64,000 nucleotides of DNA from Pantoea sp. CCBC3-3-1 (GTDB lineage: Bacteria > Pseudomonadota > Gammaproteobacteria > Enterobacterales > Enterobacteriaceae), in the NCBI RefSeq assembly GCF_007981265.1, contig NZ_CP034363.1, positions 558,001-622,000 of the forward strand. Reading direction: 5' to 3'. Position numbers and translations under genes: made by a program. The notes beneath the pieces were generated by a model that ran no database searches, was not told the DNA's origin, and saw only the letters and a program-made list of their open reading frames with translations. Shown piece by piece: positions 9,417-18,210 of the stretch. How positions within the stretch are numbered: the stretch's first letter is position 1; each line of letters starts with the position of its first letter.

Positions 9417-10121
9417 TTAAACCGGTAAATCAATCACCAGCGCTCGCAGCGGCGTATCGGCTCGCAGCGTGACGCTCTGTTCTTCGCGGATAAATGCACC
9501 GTCGCCGCATATCAGTTTTTCTTCGGCTTCGGAATGGGTGACGGCACTCAGGCTGCCGTGAATAGATTGCAGATAGGCACGTGAACCGTGCAGTTCAACG
9601 GTGTAACTCTCGCCCGGCTCCAGCAGAAGATGATGGATCCACACCTGCTGACGCAGTTGCAAACTGCCTTTTTGCCCGTCAGGAGAAGCCATAAGGGTAT
9701 GGCGAGCATGCTCATCAACAGTCATGCGCTGCACCGCGGCGTTTTCTCGCTCCGGGCAGGCATCCAGCCACAGCTGCATTCTTGTCAGCGGCCGATCTTT
9801 ACTTAAATTATGTTCGCTGTAGCTGATAGTCGGTTGGGTGGCGAAAAGTAGCGCTTCTCCCTGCCGGGCTATGACATGATTTCCGTCACTGTCGCGATAC
9901 TCCGCCTCACCTTGCAAAATCAGATTCAGCACGTCGACCTTTGGATAGGTTCTGGGTTGAAAGGAAGCCCCTGGTGTCAGCACTTCCTGGTTGAGCACAC
10001 GCAGTGACGCGTAGCCCATTAACTGGGGATCAAAATAGTGACCAAAAGAAAAGGTATAGCGCGCCTGCAGCCAGCCGTAATCAGCCTTGCCACACTCTTG
10101 CGCGGTGCGACTGGTAATCAT
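9417..10121 (-). CDS. yhaK: Pirin-family protein YhaK
   Basis: The 234-residue protein is a bicupin of the pirin family; E. coli YhaK is a cytosolic redox-sensitive pirin-like protein. The N-terminal cupin contains the metal-site style segment SFGHYFDPQLMGYASLRVLN and HPxxxxE-like residues are replaced by PRTYPKVDVLNLILQGEAEY, so quercetinase activity is uncertain. It is divergent from the LysR gene yhaJ across a 125-base space, the same pairing as in E. coli. Confidence 0.88.
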   Translation of the reverse strand: MITSRTAQECGKADYGWLQARYTFSFGHYFDPQLMGYASLRVLNQEVLTPGASFQPRTYPKVDVLNLILQGEAEYRDSDGNHVIARQGEALLFATQPTISYSEHNLSKDRPLTRMQLWLDACPERENAAVQRMTVDEHARHTLMASPDGQKGSLQLRQQVWIHHLLLEPGESYTVELHGSRAYLQSIHGSLSAVTHSEAEEKLICGDGAFIREEQSVTLRADTPLRALVIDLPV

Positions 10122-10246
10122 GTTGTTCTCCTAATCGGCTGGTCTGCTACGACCGTTTATTATGTTGCTATGGTAAGTTGCTGGACGCAGGAATGTTAGC
10201 CAGTTAATCTGCTGGCTATATTCAAATTTCCTGACAGAGAATCACT

Positions 10247-11152
10247 ATGGCTAAAGATCGCGCTCTGACGCTGGAAGCGCTACGAGTGATGGATGCCATC
10301 GATCGTCGTGGTAGCTTCGCGGCGGCGGCTGATGAGTTAGGCCGTGTCCCTTCCGCACTCAGCTACACCATGCAGAAGCTGGAAGAAGAGCTGGACGTTG
10401 TTCTGTTCGACCGTTCTGGTCATCGTACAAAATTTACCAACGTTGGGCGGATGCTGCTGGAACGTGGCAGAGTGTTGCTTGAGGCGGCGGATAAGCTGAC
10501 GACGGATGCGGAAGCGCTGGCCCGCGGTTGGGAGACGCATCTGACGATTGTCACTGAAGCACTGATCCCGTGCGAATATCTCTTTCCGCTGATTGATAAA
10601 CTGGCTGATAAAGCGAACACGCAAATTTCACTGGTAACGGAAGTGTTAGCCGGTGCCTGGGAGCGGCTCGAGCAGGGACGAGCCGATATTGTGATCGCGC
10701 CCGATATGCATTTTCGCGCCTCATCAGAGATCAATACCCGCAAGCTTTACAGCATCATGAGCGTGATTGTGGCGAGTCCTGGCCATCCTATTCATGACGA
10801 GCCGGAACCCCTGTCTGAAGTGTCACGAGTGAAATACCGTGGCATCGCGGTGGCCGATACGGCACGAGAACGACCTGTGCTTACCGTACAGCTGTTGGAT
10901 AAGCAGCAGCGGCTGACCGTCAGTTCGATTGAAGATAAGCACCGTGCGTTACTGGCCGGGCTTGGCGTTGCTTCAATGCCCTATCCGATGGTAGAAAAGG
11001 ATATCGCCGAAGGCCGTTTGCGCGTGGTCAGCCCTGAATATACAAAAGAAGTCGATATCATCATGGCCTGGCGTCGTGACAGCATGGGCGAGGCGAAAGC
11101 CTGGTGCCTGCGGGAAATCCCTAAGCTGCTGGCGAAACGCCATTCATTATAG
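10247..11152 (+). CDS. yhaJ: LysR-type regulator YhaJ
   Basis: The 301-residue protein has an N-terminal winged HTH (LEALRVMDAIDRRGSFAAAA, then ELGRVPSALSYTMQKLEEEL) and a type 2 periplasmic-binding effector domain. YhaJ is a LysR-type activator; in E. coli it responds to dinitrotoluene-like quinone compounds and activates yqjF, and it affects virulence genes in pathogens. yhaK upstream is divergent, and yqjG and yqjF follow, so the whole quinone-stress neighbourhood is retained. Confidence 0.92.
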   Translation: MAKDRALTLEALRVMDAIDRRGSFAAAADELGRVPSALSYTMQKLEEELDVVLFDRSGHRTKFTNVGRMLLERGRVLLEAADKLTTDAEALARGWETHLTIVTEALIPCEYLFPLIDKLADKANTQISLVTEVLAGAWERLEQGRADIVIAPDMHFRASSEINTRKLYSIMSVIVASPGHPIHDEPEPLSEVSRVKYRGIAVADTARERPVLTVQLLDKQQRLTVSSIEDKHRALLAGLGVASMPYPMVEKDIAEGRLRVVSPEYTKEVDIIMAWRRDSMGEAKAWCLREIPKLLAKRHSL

Positions 11153-11179
11153 ACAGGCAGCCACTTTGGCTGCCCTTAA

Positions 11180-12166
11180 TTAGCGAAAACGCGCGTCACG
11201 TCCGTGCGGTTCGTCCCAGTCAAATGCCGGTCCTGTTGAAATCACGCCAGACGGATTAATGGTTTTGTGGCTGTGGTAGTAGTGATGGCGGATATGGGCT
11301 AAATTCACGGTTTCCGCCACGCCCGGCAGCTGATAAATCTCCCGCAGAAAACCGTTTAAGTTCAGGTAGTCACCGATACGATGTTTATCACATTTGAAAT
11401 GCGTGACGTACACCGGATCAAAGCGCACCAGCGTCGTCCACAAGCGTAAATCCGCTTCGGTCAGCCTGTCGCCAGTCAGATAACGATGCTGGCCAAGCAT
11501 CTGCTCCAGCCTTTCCAGGGAGTGAAACAGAGCGGTAACGGCTTCATCATAGGCTGCCTGGGAGGTTGCAAACCCCGCTTTATAAACGCCATTATTCACC
11601 GTATCGTAAACCCAGCTGTTCACCTCATCGATTTTCCCACGCAGATCGGCCGGATAGAAATCGCCTGCGCGTGCGCCCACCGCATCAAAAGCGCTGTTGA
11701 ACATGCGTAGGATATCTGCTGACTCATTACTGACAATGGTGTTTTGCTGTTTGTCCCAGAGTACCGGCACGGTAACGCGTCCAGTGTAGTTTTTATCGGC
11801 ATGTAAATAGAGCTGATACAGAAAGTCGTTTTGATAGAGGCTGTCGCCGGTTGCGGCCGCAAAATCTTCATCAAAGGTCCAGCCATTCTCCAGCATCAAC
11901 GGATGCACCACCGAAACGGCAATCAGGCTTTCAAGCCCTTTCAACGTACGCATGAGTAAAGTGCGATGTGCCCACGGACAGGCGAGAGACACATAAAGGT
12001 GATAACGGTCTGCCTCAGCGCGAAAACCGCTTTTACCCGTTGGGCCAGCAGAACCATCGGCGGTTACCCAGTTGCGCCAGACGGATTCAGAGCGCTTGAA
12101 GCGGCCGCCGGTAGATTTGGTGTCATACCAGTTATCATGCCAGACACCGTCGATTAGCTGTCCCAT
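11180..12166 (-). CDS. yqjG: Glutathionyl-hydroquinone reductase YqjG
   Basis: The 328-residue enzyme is a xi-class glutathione transferase that reduces glutathionyl-hydroquinones using glutathione. The conserved catalytic cysteine is in SLACPWAHRTL (about residue 64), and the family pattern WxxxxYDTKSTGGRFKRSES is present at the N terminus. Length and start (MGQLIDGVWHDNW) match E. coli. In E. coli yqjG directly follows yqjF; here a roughly 850-base AT-rich island separates them. Confidence 0.94.
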   Translation of the reverse strand: MGQLIDGVWHDNWYDTKSTGGRFKRSESVWRNWVTADGSAGPTGKSGFRAEADRYHLYVSLACPWAHRTLLMRTLKGLESLIAVSVVHPLMLENGWTFDEDFAAATGDSLYQNDFLYQLYLHADKNYTGRVTVPVLWDKQQNTIVSNESADILRMFNSAFDAVGARAGDFYPADLRGKIDEVNSWVYDTVNNGVYKAGFATSQAAYDEAVTALFHSLERLEQMLGQHRYLTGDRLTEADLRLWTTLVRFDPVYVTHFKCDKHRIGDYLNLNGFLREIYQLPGVAETVNLAHIRHHYYHSHKTINPSGVISTGPAFDWDEPHGRDARFR

Positions 12167-12329
12167 ACAAACTTCCTCATATTAAAATTACCGATTATTA
12201 CTCAATAAAATATAACCTGGTATAGCCAGGATGTCGGGTTTACATTGAAATAAATTTTAATCAGCGCGTTTTGAAGAGGATTTTTATTGAGTAAATATTG
12301 AATTGCATCTCTTTTTTTTTGGGGTGAAT

Positions 12330-12554
12330 ATGATATTTATTAGCGCTGTAATTTCTTTACCGATCTTTAAATTAATTTTTCAAATTAACTTTTGGCTCTA
12401 TTTGGGTTTTTTAATTTTGGTCATTAACGCGATCTGCTTAGTATTATGGTTGACTTTAATATCTCTGCCAATAAACTTACCCTGTTCTGTAAAATCACAG
12501 GACATAATATTGACAAGGAGAGGTTATGCGCGAGTTAAACACTCAGGAAGTTGA
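12330..12554 (+). CDS. Small hydrophobic membrane protein, candidate microcin immunity protein
   Basis: The 74-codon ORF starts at an ATG preceded by a run of G (12321-12324). It encodes two very hydrophobic segments (ISAVISLPIFKLIFQINFWL and LGFLILVINAICLVLWLTLI) followed by a charged tail. It ends 29 bases inside the microcin-like leader ORF. Microcin immunity genes such as cvi of colicin V are small membrane proteins encoded immediately upstream of the toxin, so position and topology fit. No sequence family was recognised, and the AT-rich composition makes a chance hydrophobic ORF possible. Confidence 0.45.
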   Translation: MIFISAVISLPIFKLIFQINFWLYLGFLILVINAICLVLWLTLISLPINLPCSVKSQDIILTRRGYARVKHSGS

Positions 12555-12815
12555 AGCTGTTTCAGGTGCCGGTTTTTTGCTGATTTAGGTAAGAGTATTG
12601 GCAGTGCTATTGGCGGAATTGTTGATTTAGGCACTTCTGCTGGTGGTTTGACGACAGATGCAACAACGGCAGGCGGTACGCTGGGCTCTGGCATTGGCAG
12701 TATTCTTGAGCTGGATATTGTCAGCGCCATCAGCAATATTGGATCGGGGATTGTGGGTATCGTTAACGTCGGTATCAGCGCCATATCACAAATTGCTGCT
12801 AAAAAGTCATCCTGA
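12526..12815 (+). CDS. Class II microcin-like bacteriocin precursor split by a -1 frameshift at T6
   Basis: A strong ribosome-binding site (AAGGAGAGG, 12515-12523) precedes an ATG. The frame encodes MRELNTQEVEAVSGAG, a double-glycine-type leader (GA-G ending) like those of class II microcins, then hits a TAG at 12586. In the -1 frame an 80-residue Gly/Ser/Ile-rich core runs without interruption from the T-run to a TGA at 12813-12815, ending ISQIAAKKSS. It contains repeated GSxIG/SGIxGI patterns. The core frame has no start codon near its beginning and a stop at 12552, so it needs the leader. The junction sequence T TTT TTG (12573-12579) is a canonical -1 slippery heptamer with AGGTG 4 bases upstream. 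The choices are programmed frameshift, real mutation or one missing T in the assembly. No peptidase-exporter genes lie in the window. Confidence 0.62.
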
Positions 12816-12974
12816 TTATGCATCTCAGCCATAAAAATATTTTTAAAACGACGACTTATTTTAAGGGTGCTTCCTGAAGTTTCCATATTAACCGTTATTT
12901 CCACGGCAGGATAAATGGAAGGCGTTAAATAAGATTCTGATAAAATTATTTTGTATCTAAATGGCTTAGAACTT

Positions 12975-13008
12975 AAAGCAGGACCTCATTTTGTCCTGCT
13001 TTATTTTA
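12975..13008. terminator. Bidirectional intrinsic terminator between the microcin island and yqjF
   Basis: A 10-bp perfect stem AAAGCAGGAC / GTCCTGCTTT (12975-12984 and 12993-13002) with an 8-base loop, followed by ATTTTATT on the plus strand. The A-rich left flank also gives some T on the minus strand, so it can end both the island transcript and yqjF. Confidence 0.82.
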
Positions 13009-13017
13009 TTAGCTAAA

Positions 13018-13410
13018 TTAGCTCTTTTTGCGCCAGATCCGGTCGATGCTGTAAGCACCCGGGCCGGTAATAAACAGCAGCAGGTAGCCACCGGCAATAC
13101 TCAGGTTCTTCATAAAGTTGATGGAGTTGCCATCAACGCTAAAGTTGGTATGGAATACCAGTGCGGTAATGAGGGTAAAAATTGCTGTAGCAATTGCCGT
13201 AAAGCGCGTCAGAAAACCAAACAGAATTGCCAGTCCACCGCCAAATTCCAGCAGGATTGTTAACGGCAGAAAGAAGCCGGGTACGCCCATCGCTTCCATA
13301 TATTGTTGAGTACCCGCGTAACCGGTAATTTTACCCCAGCCAGCTACGATAAACAGCACCGGCAGTAAAATACGCGCCACTAAAAAGCCCACATCTTCTG
13401 ATTTTTTCAT
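13018..13410 (-). CDS. yqjF: DoxX-family inner-membrane protein YqjF
   Basis: The 130-residue DoxX-family protein has four predicted membrane helices, with the family motif LVARILLPVLFIVAGWGKI in the first and LLEFGGGLAILFGFLTRFTA in the second. E. coli YqjF is induced by nitroaromatic breakdown products through YhaJ. Length and sequence match E. coli well. It is followed (minus strand) by the terminator at 12975 and is separated from yqjG by the island. Confidence 0.93.
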   Translation of the reverse strand: MKKSEDVGFLVARILLPVLFIVAGWGKITGYAGTQQYMEAMGVPGFFLPLTILLEFGGGLAILFGFLTRFTAIATAIFTLITALVFHTNFSVDGNSINFMKNLSIAGGYLLLFITGPGAYSIDRIWRKKS

Positions 13411-13580
13411 GATTAATCCTGGTAAGTTTTTATGGGTTGAAAAAATTCCAACCTCTCTTAGCCCAGTGATGATGCTGTATTAGCGGTCATCGCCGTTCGT
13501 TGAAGAAGATAATATTCGCGAAAGGAAATCATTGTAAGCGAGTTAAATTGCTAATGTTTTTCAGGAAAATTGATTGAGAT

Positions 13581-13608
13581 TTCAGACCCAGGGACAGCCG
13601 GGTCTGAA
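13581..13608 (-). terminator. Probable terminator after yqjK
   Basis: Stem TTCAGACCC / GGGTCTGAA with an intervening 10-base loop, in the 235-base space between the yqjK stop and the yqjF start. The T-rich tract after it on the minus strand is weak (ATCTCAATCAATTTT). Confidence 0.5.
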
Positions 13609-13645
13609 GAGATAAAGCGAGACAAGATTACTAAGAAAGAAGGGG

Positions 13646-13927
13646 TTAGCGGTTTGGCAGGAAATTGCGCACCATCCGCCAGGTACTCCATGCGCCAAGG
13701 CCGCGTTTAGCCCAGCGGGTAATAAAACGCGGATTACGCACTGACCAGATTGCCATCAGCCCGCTTCCTACCGCAAAGTAGCGACGTAAACTGACAACGG
13801 TCAGCCAGCCGCGATCGTAACGGGCGGTGCTTTCAAGCCAGTATTTCGTATTGATACTGAGATCCAACCGCTGCTGATGGATCTGGCGCAGCAGTTCGGC
13901 TTTACGCTCGTTACGTTCACGGCTCAT
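13646..13927 (-). CDS. yqjK: YqjK-like protein
   Basis: The 93-residue, strongly basic protein is the YqjK partner of the membrane-anchored YqjD/YqjE pair. It starts MSRERNERKAELLRQIHQQR and contains one moderately hydrophobic segment (RRYFAVGSGLMAIWSVRN). Its start overlaps the yqjE stop (TAATG), so it is translationally coupled. No molecular function is established. Confidence 0.88.
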   Translation of the reverse strand: MSRERNERKAELLRQIHQQRLDLSINTKYWLESTARYDRGWLTVVSLRRYFAVGSGLMAIWSVRNPRFITRWAKRGLGAWSTWRMVRNFLPNR

Positions 13928-14319
13928 TACTCGTCCTCCAGTAATTTACGATCGGACTTTAGTTCCTTGCGCGTAGCGTTAAGGAGCGTGGAGCGCCGTG
14001 ACTTAGCCAGCGTCCAGAGTCCGAAGATAATAGCGAGAGCGAACAGCACGGCGGTCGTGATGCCAATTGCCATCAGGCGATATTGCGCATCAACTGCCCA
14101 GATAATCAGCACCATCAGGCTCATCAAACCGAAAGCAGTAAAGAGCATCGTCAGGCCAATCATAATCAGCATCTGGATTAGATTCGCTTTCTCTTCCTCA
14201 AGCTCAACAACCGCCAGCCTGACACGGGTTTCGACTATCCCTACCAGCGTAGTGATAATGCGCTGTCCAATGTTAACGACCCCTTTGCCGGGGCCCTGGC
14301 TCTGCTGATAATCCGCCAT
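13927..14319 (-). CDS. yqjE: Phage-holin-family inner-membrane protein YqjE
   Basis: The 130-residue protein has the YqjE layout: an amphipathic N terminus (GVVNIGQRIITTLVGIVETR), a cytosolic helix rich in Glu, and two adjacent membrane helices (LIQMLIMIGLTMLFTAFGLM and LMAIGITTAVLFALAIIFGL). The family is annotated as holin superfamily III but no lytic role is known. One base separates it from yqjD. Confidence 0.9.
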   Translation of the reverse strand: MADYQQSQGPGKGVVNIGQRIITTLVGIVETRVRLAVVELEEEKANLIQMLIMIGLTMLFTAFGLMSLMVLIIWAVDAQYRLMAIGITTAVLFALAIIFGLWTLAKSRRSTLLNATRKELKSDRKLLEDE

Positions 14320-14320
14320 C

Positions 14321-14626
14321 TTATCGACGCGTCAGCAAGACACCGAGCACCACACCAATGGCGGCACCGATACCTACGCTGGTCCAGGGATTTTCACGCA
14401 CGTAAACGTCAGCATGATCGGCGACTTCACGTGAAGTCTGCGCAATACGGTCGCCGGAGTCACCCAGACGAGCGCGGGTGTCTTTCAGCGCGCTTTGAGC
14501 TTTGCTGCGCAGTTTATCCAGCTCGTTTTTAGACTTTTCGCCGGTGTTGCTGAGAACTTCTTCCAGCGTATCAGCCAGGTTTTTCAGTTCTGCACGCAGA
14601 TGCTCGGAAGTGGTATCTTTTGACAT
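14321..14626 (-). CDS. yqjD: Ribosome-associated membrane-anchored protein YqjD (ElaB/YgaM family)
   Basis: The 101-residue protein has a coiled-coil N-terminal region (LRAELKNLADTLEEVLSNTG) and a single C-terminal membrane anchor VGIGAAIGVVLGVLLTRR. E. coli YqjD is a stationary-phase protein that anchors 70S/100S ribosomes to the inner membrane. It heads the yqjD-yqjE-yqjK unit. Confidence 0.92.
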   Translation of the reverse strand: MSKDTTSEHLRAELKNLADTLEEVLSNTGEKSKNELDKLRSKAQSALKDTRARLGDSGDRIAQTSREVADHADVYVRENPWTSVGIGAAIGVVLGVLLTRR

Positions 14627-14668
14627 AATAAACTCCTTTAACAGTCAGTAATGAGTATCCTGGGCCGA

Positions 14669-15040
14669 TCAGTACGGTGCTGCCAGGACTTCCTTTAGTT
14701 CACGTTTTGCTTCTGCCAGCTTTTGTTCACGCTTTGCAATTTTTTTACTGTCATCGCCGTCAGCTTTTTCCTGATCCAGCTCTTTCTGCCGCTCATCCAC
14801 TTTCTGCTGATGCTCTTTAATCTTTACCTGATGATTATCGCGCAGCTTTGCATCCGTACAGCCCGCACGTGCTTCCGTTAACGCACGCTCCAGTCCGGTG
14901 ACACGACGCTGATTATCATGCTGGCGCGCCAGGTCAATTTCATGCTGTATATCCTGCTCTTTTTGCAGGCAAAGCGATTCGGCCGCCTGAGCGAAAGTGG
15001 TCAGGGTTAAGAGGCTGAGTCCCAGGATCCGGTATTTCAT
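14669..15040 (-). CDS. yqjC: Periplasmic DUF1090 protein YqjC
   Basis: The 123-residue protein has a cleavable signal peptide (cut after TTFAQA) and a highly charged, helical coiled-coil body with two cysteines (CLQKEQDI and AGCTDAKLR) as in the DUF1090 family. Its function is unknown. It lies 42 bases upstream of yqjD in the E. coli order. Confidence 0.9.
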   Translation of the reverse strand: MKYRILGLSLLTLTTFAQAAESLCLQKEQDIQHEIDLARQHDNQRRVTGLERALTEARAGCTDAKLRDNHQVKIKEHQQKVDERQKELDQEKADGDDSKKIAKREQKLAEAKRELKEVLAAPY

Positions 15041-15216
15041 GATGGTTTTGACCTTCCATTGTTTGGGGCGCTCAAATGCCCCGGTTAGTCCTGTTGTGCA
15101 TAGAGGTTAATTCTGGCTTCATTAAGCATAGTCAGAAAACCTGAAAAGCTCAAAAAGAGAGAAGATTCTTAGAGATAGCGATGCCCGTAGCGCTGAGCGA
15201 CGGGCAAAGGCAAGGA

Positions 15217-15603
15217 TCAACCTACTGACTGCTTATGCAGGCTGATACGGCTTATCCATTCAGATGAAGAGGGTTGCTCAAGCTGGGCGATATCAAAACC
15301 TTCAGGAAGCAGTTCGCGCAGCACTTTTTCCGCGGCGGTACTCTCTTCCAGCGAATCAAACTTGATGATTAGCGAGTTATTATCCGGGGTGATGCTTTTG
15401 ATATGAATCCCTTCGGCGTTCAGCCGCTGATAAACATAAAAACCATCGGGTAACACGGTGCCCTGACGTGATGCGCGTATCTGTAAAGCGGTTTCGCTAC
15501 GAAATAAAGCCGGCAGCACCGTCACCACTATAAGGGCAAATATCCCTAAAACCCCTATACCGATCAGCCGGGGTGAGGCGTAGTGTTTAATCACATTCCA
15601 CAT
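15217..15603 (-). CDS. mzrA: Modulator of EnvZ/OmpR, MzrA
   Basis: The 128-residue bitopic membrane protein has one N-terminal membrane helix (IGIGVLGIFALIVVTVLPAL) and a periplasmic domain. MzrA binds the EnvZ sensor kinase and links the CpxA/CpxR envelope-stress response to EnvZ/OmpR. The ATG overlaps the yqjA stop, the same two-gene unit as in E. coli. Confidence 0.92.
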   Translation of the reverse strand: MWNVIKHYASPRLIGIGVLGIFALIVVTVLPALFRSETALQIRASRQGTVLPDGFYVYQRLNAEGIHIKSITPDNNSLIIKFDSLEESTAAEKVLRELLPEGFDIAQLEQPSSSEWISRISLHKQSVG

Positions 15604-16280
15604 TATGAGTTTCCTTTCTCATTGTTAATACTACGCTTTTTTTTCCATAAAACGTACAGTGAGCCAAACAGCCCGAAGACCAGCAGCACCAGCGGCAGCA
15701 GCATCAGACAGAACATCAGCTGATCTTCATATTTACGAAAAAGGGGGGTTTTGCCAAGGCCAAAGCCGAGCACGGTGAGAATGAGCACCCATAATAGCGC
15801 ACTCATCCAGTTGAAAAACTGGAAGCGGGCATTATTCAAACCGGACAGGCCAGCAATCGTTGGTAATAGCGTTCTGACAAACGCAATGAAACGCCCCATC
15901 AATAGTGCGGAAAGGCCGTGACGGTGGAATAACTGATGCGCGCGCTGATGATACTGTGCGGGCAGGTGTGACAGCCATTTTTGGACGGTAGGCGTATTCC
16001 CCAGCCAGCGTCCCTGTATATAGCCGATCCAGCTGCCAAGGCTGGCAGCGACGGTAAGAATAAGTAAGGCAAGGGGGAACGTCATTGTGCCTTTGGCAAT
16101 CAGCACGCCAACCAGGATTAGCAGGCTGTCGCCTGGCAGAAAAGCGGCCGGAAGCAGGCCGTTTTCCAGAAACAGAATCACAAACAGAACGCAGTAAATT
16201 GCCCAGACCAGTGAAGGATTAGCCAGCAATTCATAGTCCTGATGCCAGAGGGCGTGGACTAATTCATTTAAAATATCCAT
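15603..16280 (-). CDS. yqjA: DedA-family membrane protein YqjA
   Basis: The 225-residue protein belongs to the DedA/SNARE-associated superfamily, probable proton-dependent lipid or osmolyte transporters needed for alkaline tolerance and membrane integrity. The signature segments [20 protein letters not shown] and [19 protein letters not shown] include the conserved acidic and arginine residues of the family. The start at 16280 ([12 protein letters not shown]) matches E. coli and has AGGA seven bases upstream; an ATG at 16310 is the alternative. Confidence 0.93.
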   Translation of the reverse strand: MDILNELVHALWHQDYELLANPSLVWAIYCVLFVILFLENGLLPAAFLPGDSLLILVGVLIAKGTMTFPLALLILTVAASLGSWIGYIQGRWLGNTPTVQKWLSHLPAQYHQRAHQLFHRHGLSALLMGRFIAFVRTLLPTIAGLSGLNNARFQFFNWMSALLWVLILTVLGFGLGKTPLFRKYEDQLMFCLMLLPLVLLVFGLFGSLYVLWKKKRSINNEKGNS

Positions 16281-16790
16281 TGAGTGTTCCTGAACATCAT
16301 TGTTAGCCATGTTCTGGCGGCGTTCTTCACATTTTTTATCGTTAGTATGCGTTCGGAACAGTGTCTTAACACGGGCAACTTTAAAGGATTTGCAGTAATG
16401 GCCTGTGGTAGTCATCCAGTAAAGCGGCCAAAAAGCGCTTAACTGTAACAAAACGCTGTCAAATGAGACAGGGGAAACCCGATGCCTGGGATGTTTTACA
16501 GGCGCAACATGAGTGTGCAAAGAAGTTTTACACAGGCTGACATAATTGCCAGTATTGTGGCGGCGACAATGGTGCCCGCGTGCAGCAGAAAGGGTTATTT
16601 TAAGGCATTTGGCGGAGATTGGCTGTCCAAAGCGGATTTTCAGTAAACATAGCGTCTCCACGATGGCGTGGGAGCATTAGCCTGTAATAAAGCGTTACGG
16701 GCGATGGTCGGCGGCCGACAGAGGGCCGCCTTTTGCGTCTTTATTGAAGGCCTGGGTTTCCCTCACCAGCTCCCTGGCCATACAGGCCAC
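16281..16790. other. Intergenic region between yqjA and sstT
   Basis: No convincing gene is seen here. In E. coli the hexuronate genes exuR, exuT, uxaC and uxaA lie in this interval and are absent. The yqjA promoter should lie in the right-hand part next to 16281. A strong GC hairpin (stem GGCGGCC / GGCCGCC, 16710-16730) followed by TTTT points rightward on the plus strand, although no plus-strand gene precedes it. Confidence 0.6.
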
Positions 16791-18023
16791 CTACGCTTCT
16801 TGTTCTACCTGACGTTCTTCGGCCATACAGGCCGCGGCGGTAAACAAAATATCTGCTGAGGAGTTCAGCGCGGTTTCCGCGGAATCCTGCAACACGCCGA
16901 TGATAAAGCCAACGGCAACCACCTGCATGGCGACTTCGTTAGGAATGCCAAACATATTACAGGCAACCGGGATCAGCAGCAGTGAACCGCCAGCTACGCC
17001 GGAAGCGCCACAGGCGCAGACAGAAGCCACGAGGCTCAGCAAAATCGCCGTGCCGGTATCGACGTGAATGCCCAGCGTATTGACTGCCGCCAGCGTTAGC
17101 ACGGTGATGGTGATCGACGCGCCCGCCATACTGATGTTGGCGCCAATCGGAATCGATACGGAATAGGTATCTTCATCCAGACCCAGCTTCTTCGCCAGCG
17201 CCATGTTAACCGGAATATTTGCGGCAGAGCTGCGGGTGAAAAAGGCGGTTACGCCACTTTCGCGCAGGCAGGTAAACACCAGCGGATAAGGATTACGGCG
17301 AATTTTCCAGTACACTAAAATCGGGTTAACGACCAGCGCCATCAGCAGCATACAACCCAGCAGCAGGCCGAGCAGATGGGCATATTCCCACAGCGCGGAA
17401 AAGCCAGTTGAGGCCAGAATCGAGGAGACCAGGCCGAAGATACCAATCGGTGCGAAGCGAATCACAATCCGTACCAGATAAGTGACTGCATTAGAGGCAT
17501 CGTTCAGGAAAGCACGCGTCGTGTCACTGCTGTGTCGAAAAGCAAAACCCAGACCAATTGCCCACACCAGAATGCCGATATAGTTGGCATGCATCAGCGC
17601 ATCAATCGGATTAGAAACCATACTCATCAGCAGTCCGTTCAGCACGGCCAAAATGCCTGACGGCGGCGCGATCTCGTTATTGGCAGCGGTCAGCGTTAGC
17701 GTTTGTGGCAAAAGATGGCTAAAGACGACGGCGACGATTGCAGCAAAGAAAGTGCTCAGCAGATAAAGAATGACGATAGGACGGATATTGGTTTTTTGTC
17801 CGTGCTGGTGGTTAGCGATAGAAGCAATCACCAGCACCAATACCAGCAGAGGCGCGACGGCTTTCAGGGCGCTAACAAATAGCGTACCGAGCAGGCCGAC
17901 AGACAACGCGCTTTCTTTTGAAAACCAGGCCAGCGCAACGCCAGCAACAAGGCCAATCATAATTTGGGTAACCAGACCTGCCTGCATCAGGCGCTGGAAC
18001 AGCCCGGAACGACTCTTTTCCAT
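16791..18023 (-). CDS. sstT: Serine/threonine:Na+ symporter SstT
   Basis: The 410-residue transporter belongs to the DAACS family and imports serine and threonine with sodium. Family blocks include [40 protein letters not shown] and [20 protein letters not shown]. The start at 18023 ([16 protein letters not shown]) fits the E. coli N terminus; an ATG two codons upstream at 18029 is also possible. Confidence 0.95.
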   Translation of the reverse strand: MEKSRSGLFQRLMQAGLVTQIMIGLVAGVALAWFSKESALSVGLLGTLFVSALKAVAPLLVLVLVIASIANHQHGQKTNIRPIVILYLLSTFFAAIVAVVFSHLLPQTLTLTAANNEIAPPSGILAVLNGLLMSMVSNPIDALMHANYIGILVWAIGLGFAFRHSSDTTRAFLNDASNAVTYLVRIVIRFAPIGIFGLVSSILASTGFSALWEYAHLLGLLLGCMLLMALVVNPILVYWKIRRNPYPLVFTCLRESGVTAFFTRSSAANIPVNMALAKKLGLDEDTYSVSIPIGANISMAGASITITVLTLAAVNTLGIHVDTGTAILLSLVASVCACGASGVAGGSLLLIPVACNMFGIPNEVAMQVVAVGFIIGVLQDSAETALNSSADILFTAAACMAEERQVEQEA

Positions 18024-18143
18024 ACTCATATAAAACCAGATGTGAAAGTGATGTGAATGCGCGTCAGCGTCGACTGCGCTGAACATAGCGGCATTTCCGT
18101 GTTTGCGCAGGCAGTATAAGGAAATGTGATGTCAGGGGAAGCG

Positions 18144-18181
18144 AAAAATGCCCGATAACGGCTAACTGCGCCGTTACCGGG
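18144..18181 (-). terminator. alx intrinsic terminator
   Basis: A 12-bp near-perfect stem (CCCGATAACGGC / GCCGTTACCGGG, 18151-18181, one mismatch) with a 7-base loop. On the minus strand it is followed by CATTTTTCGC. It lies 30 bases past the alx stop codon. Confidence 0.85.
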
Positions 18182-18210
18182 GTTAAGGTTGTAATGCAGT
18201 AAAAAACTTA

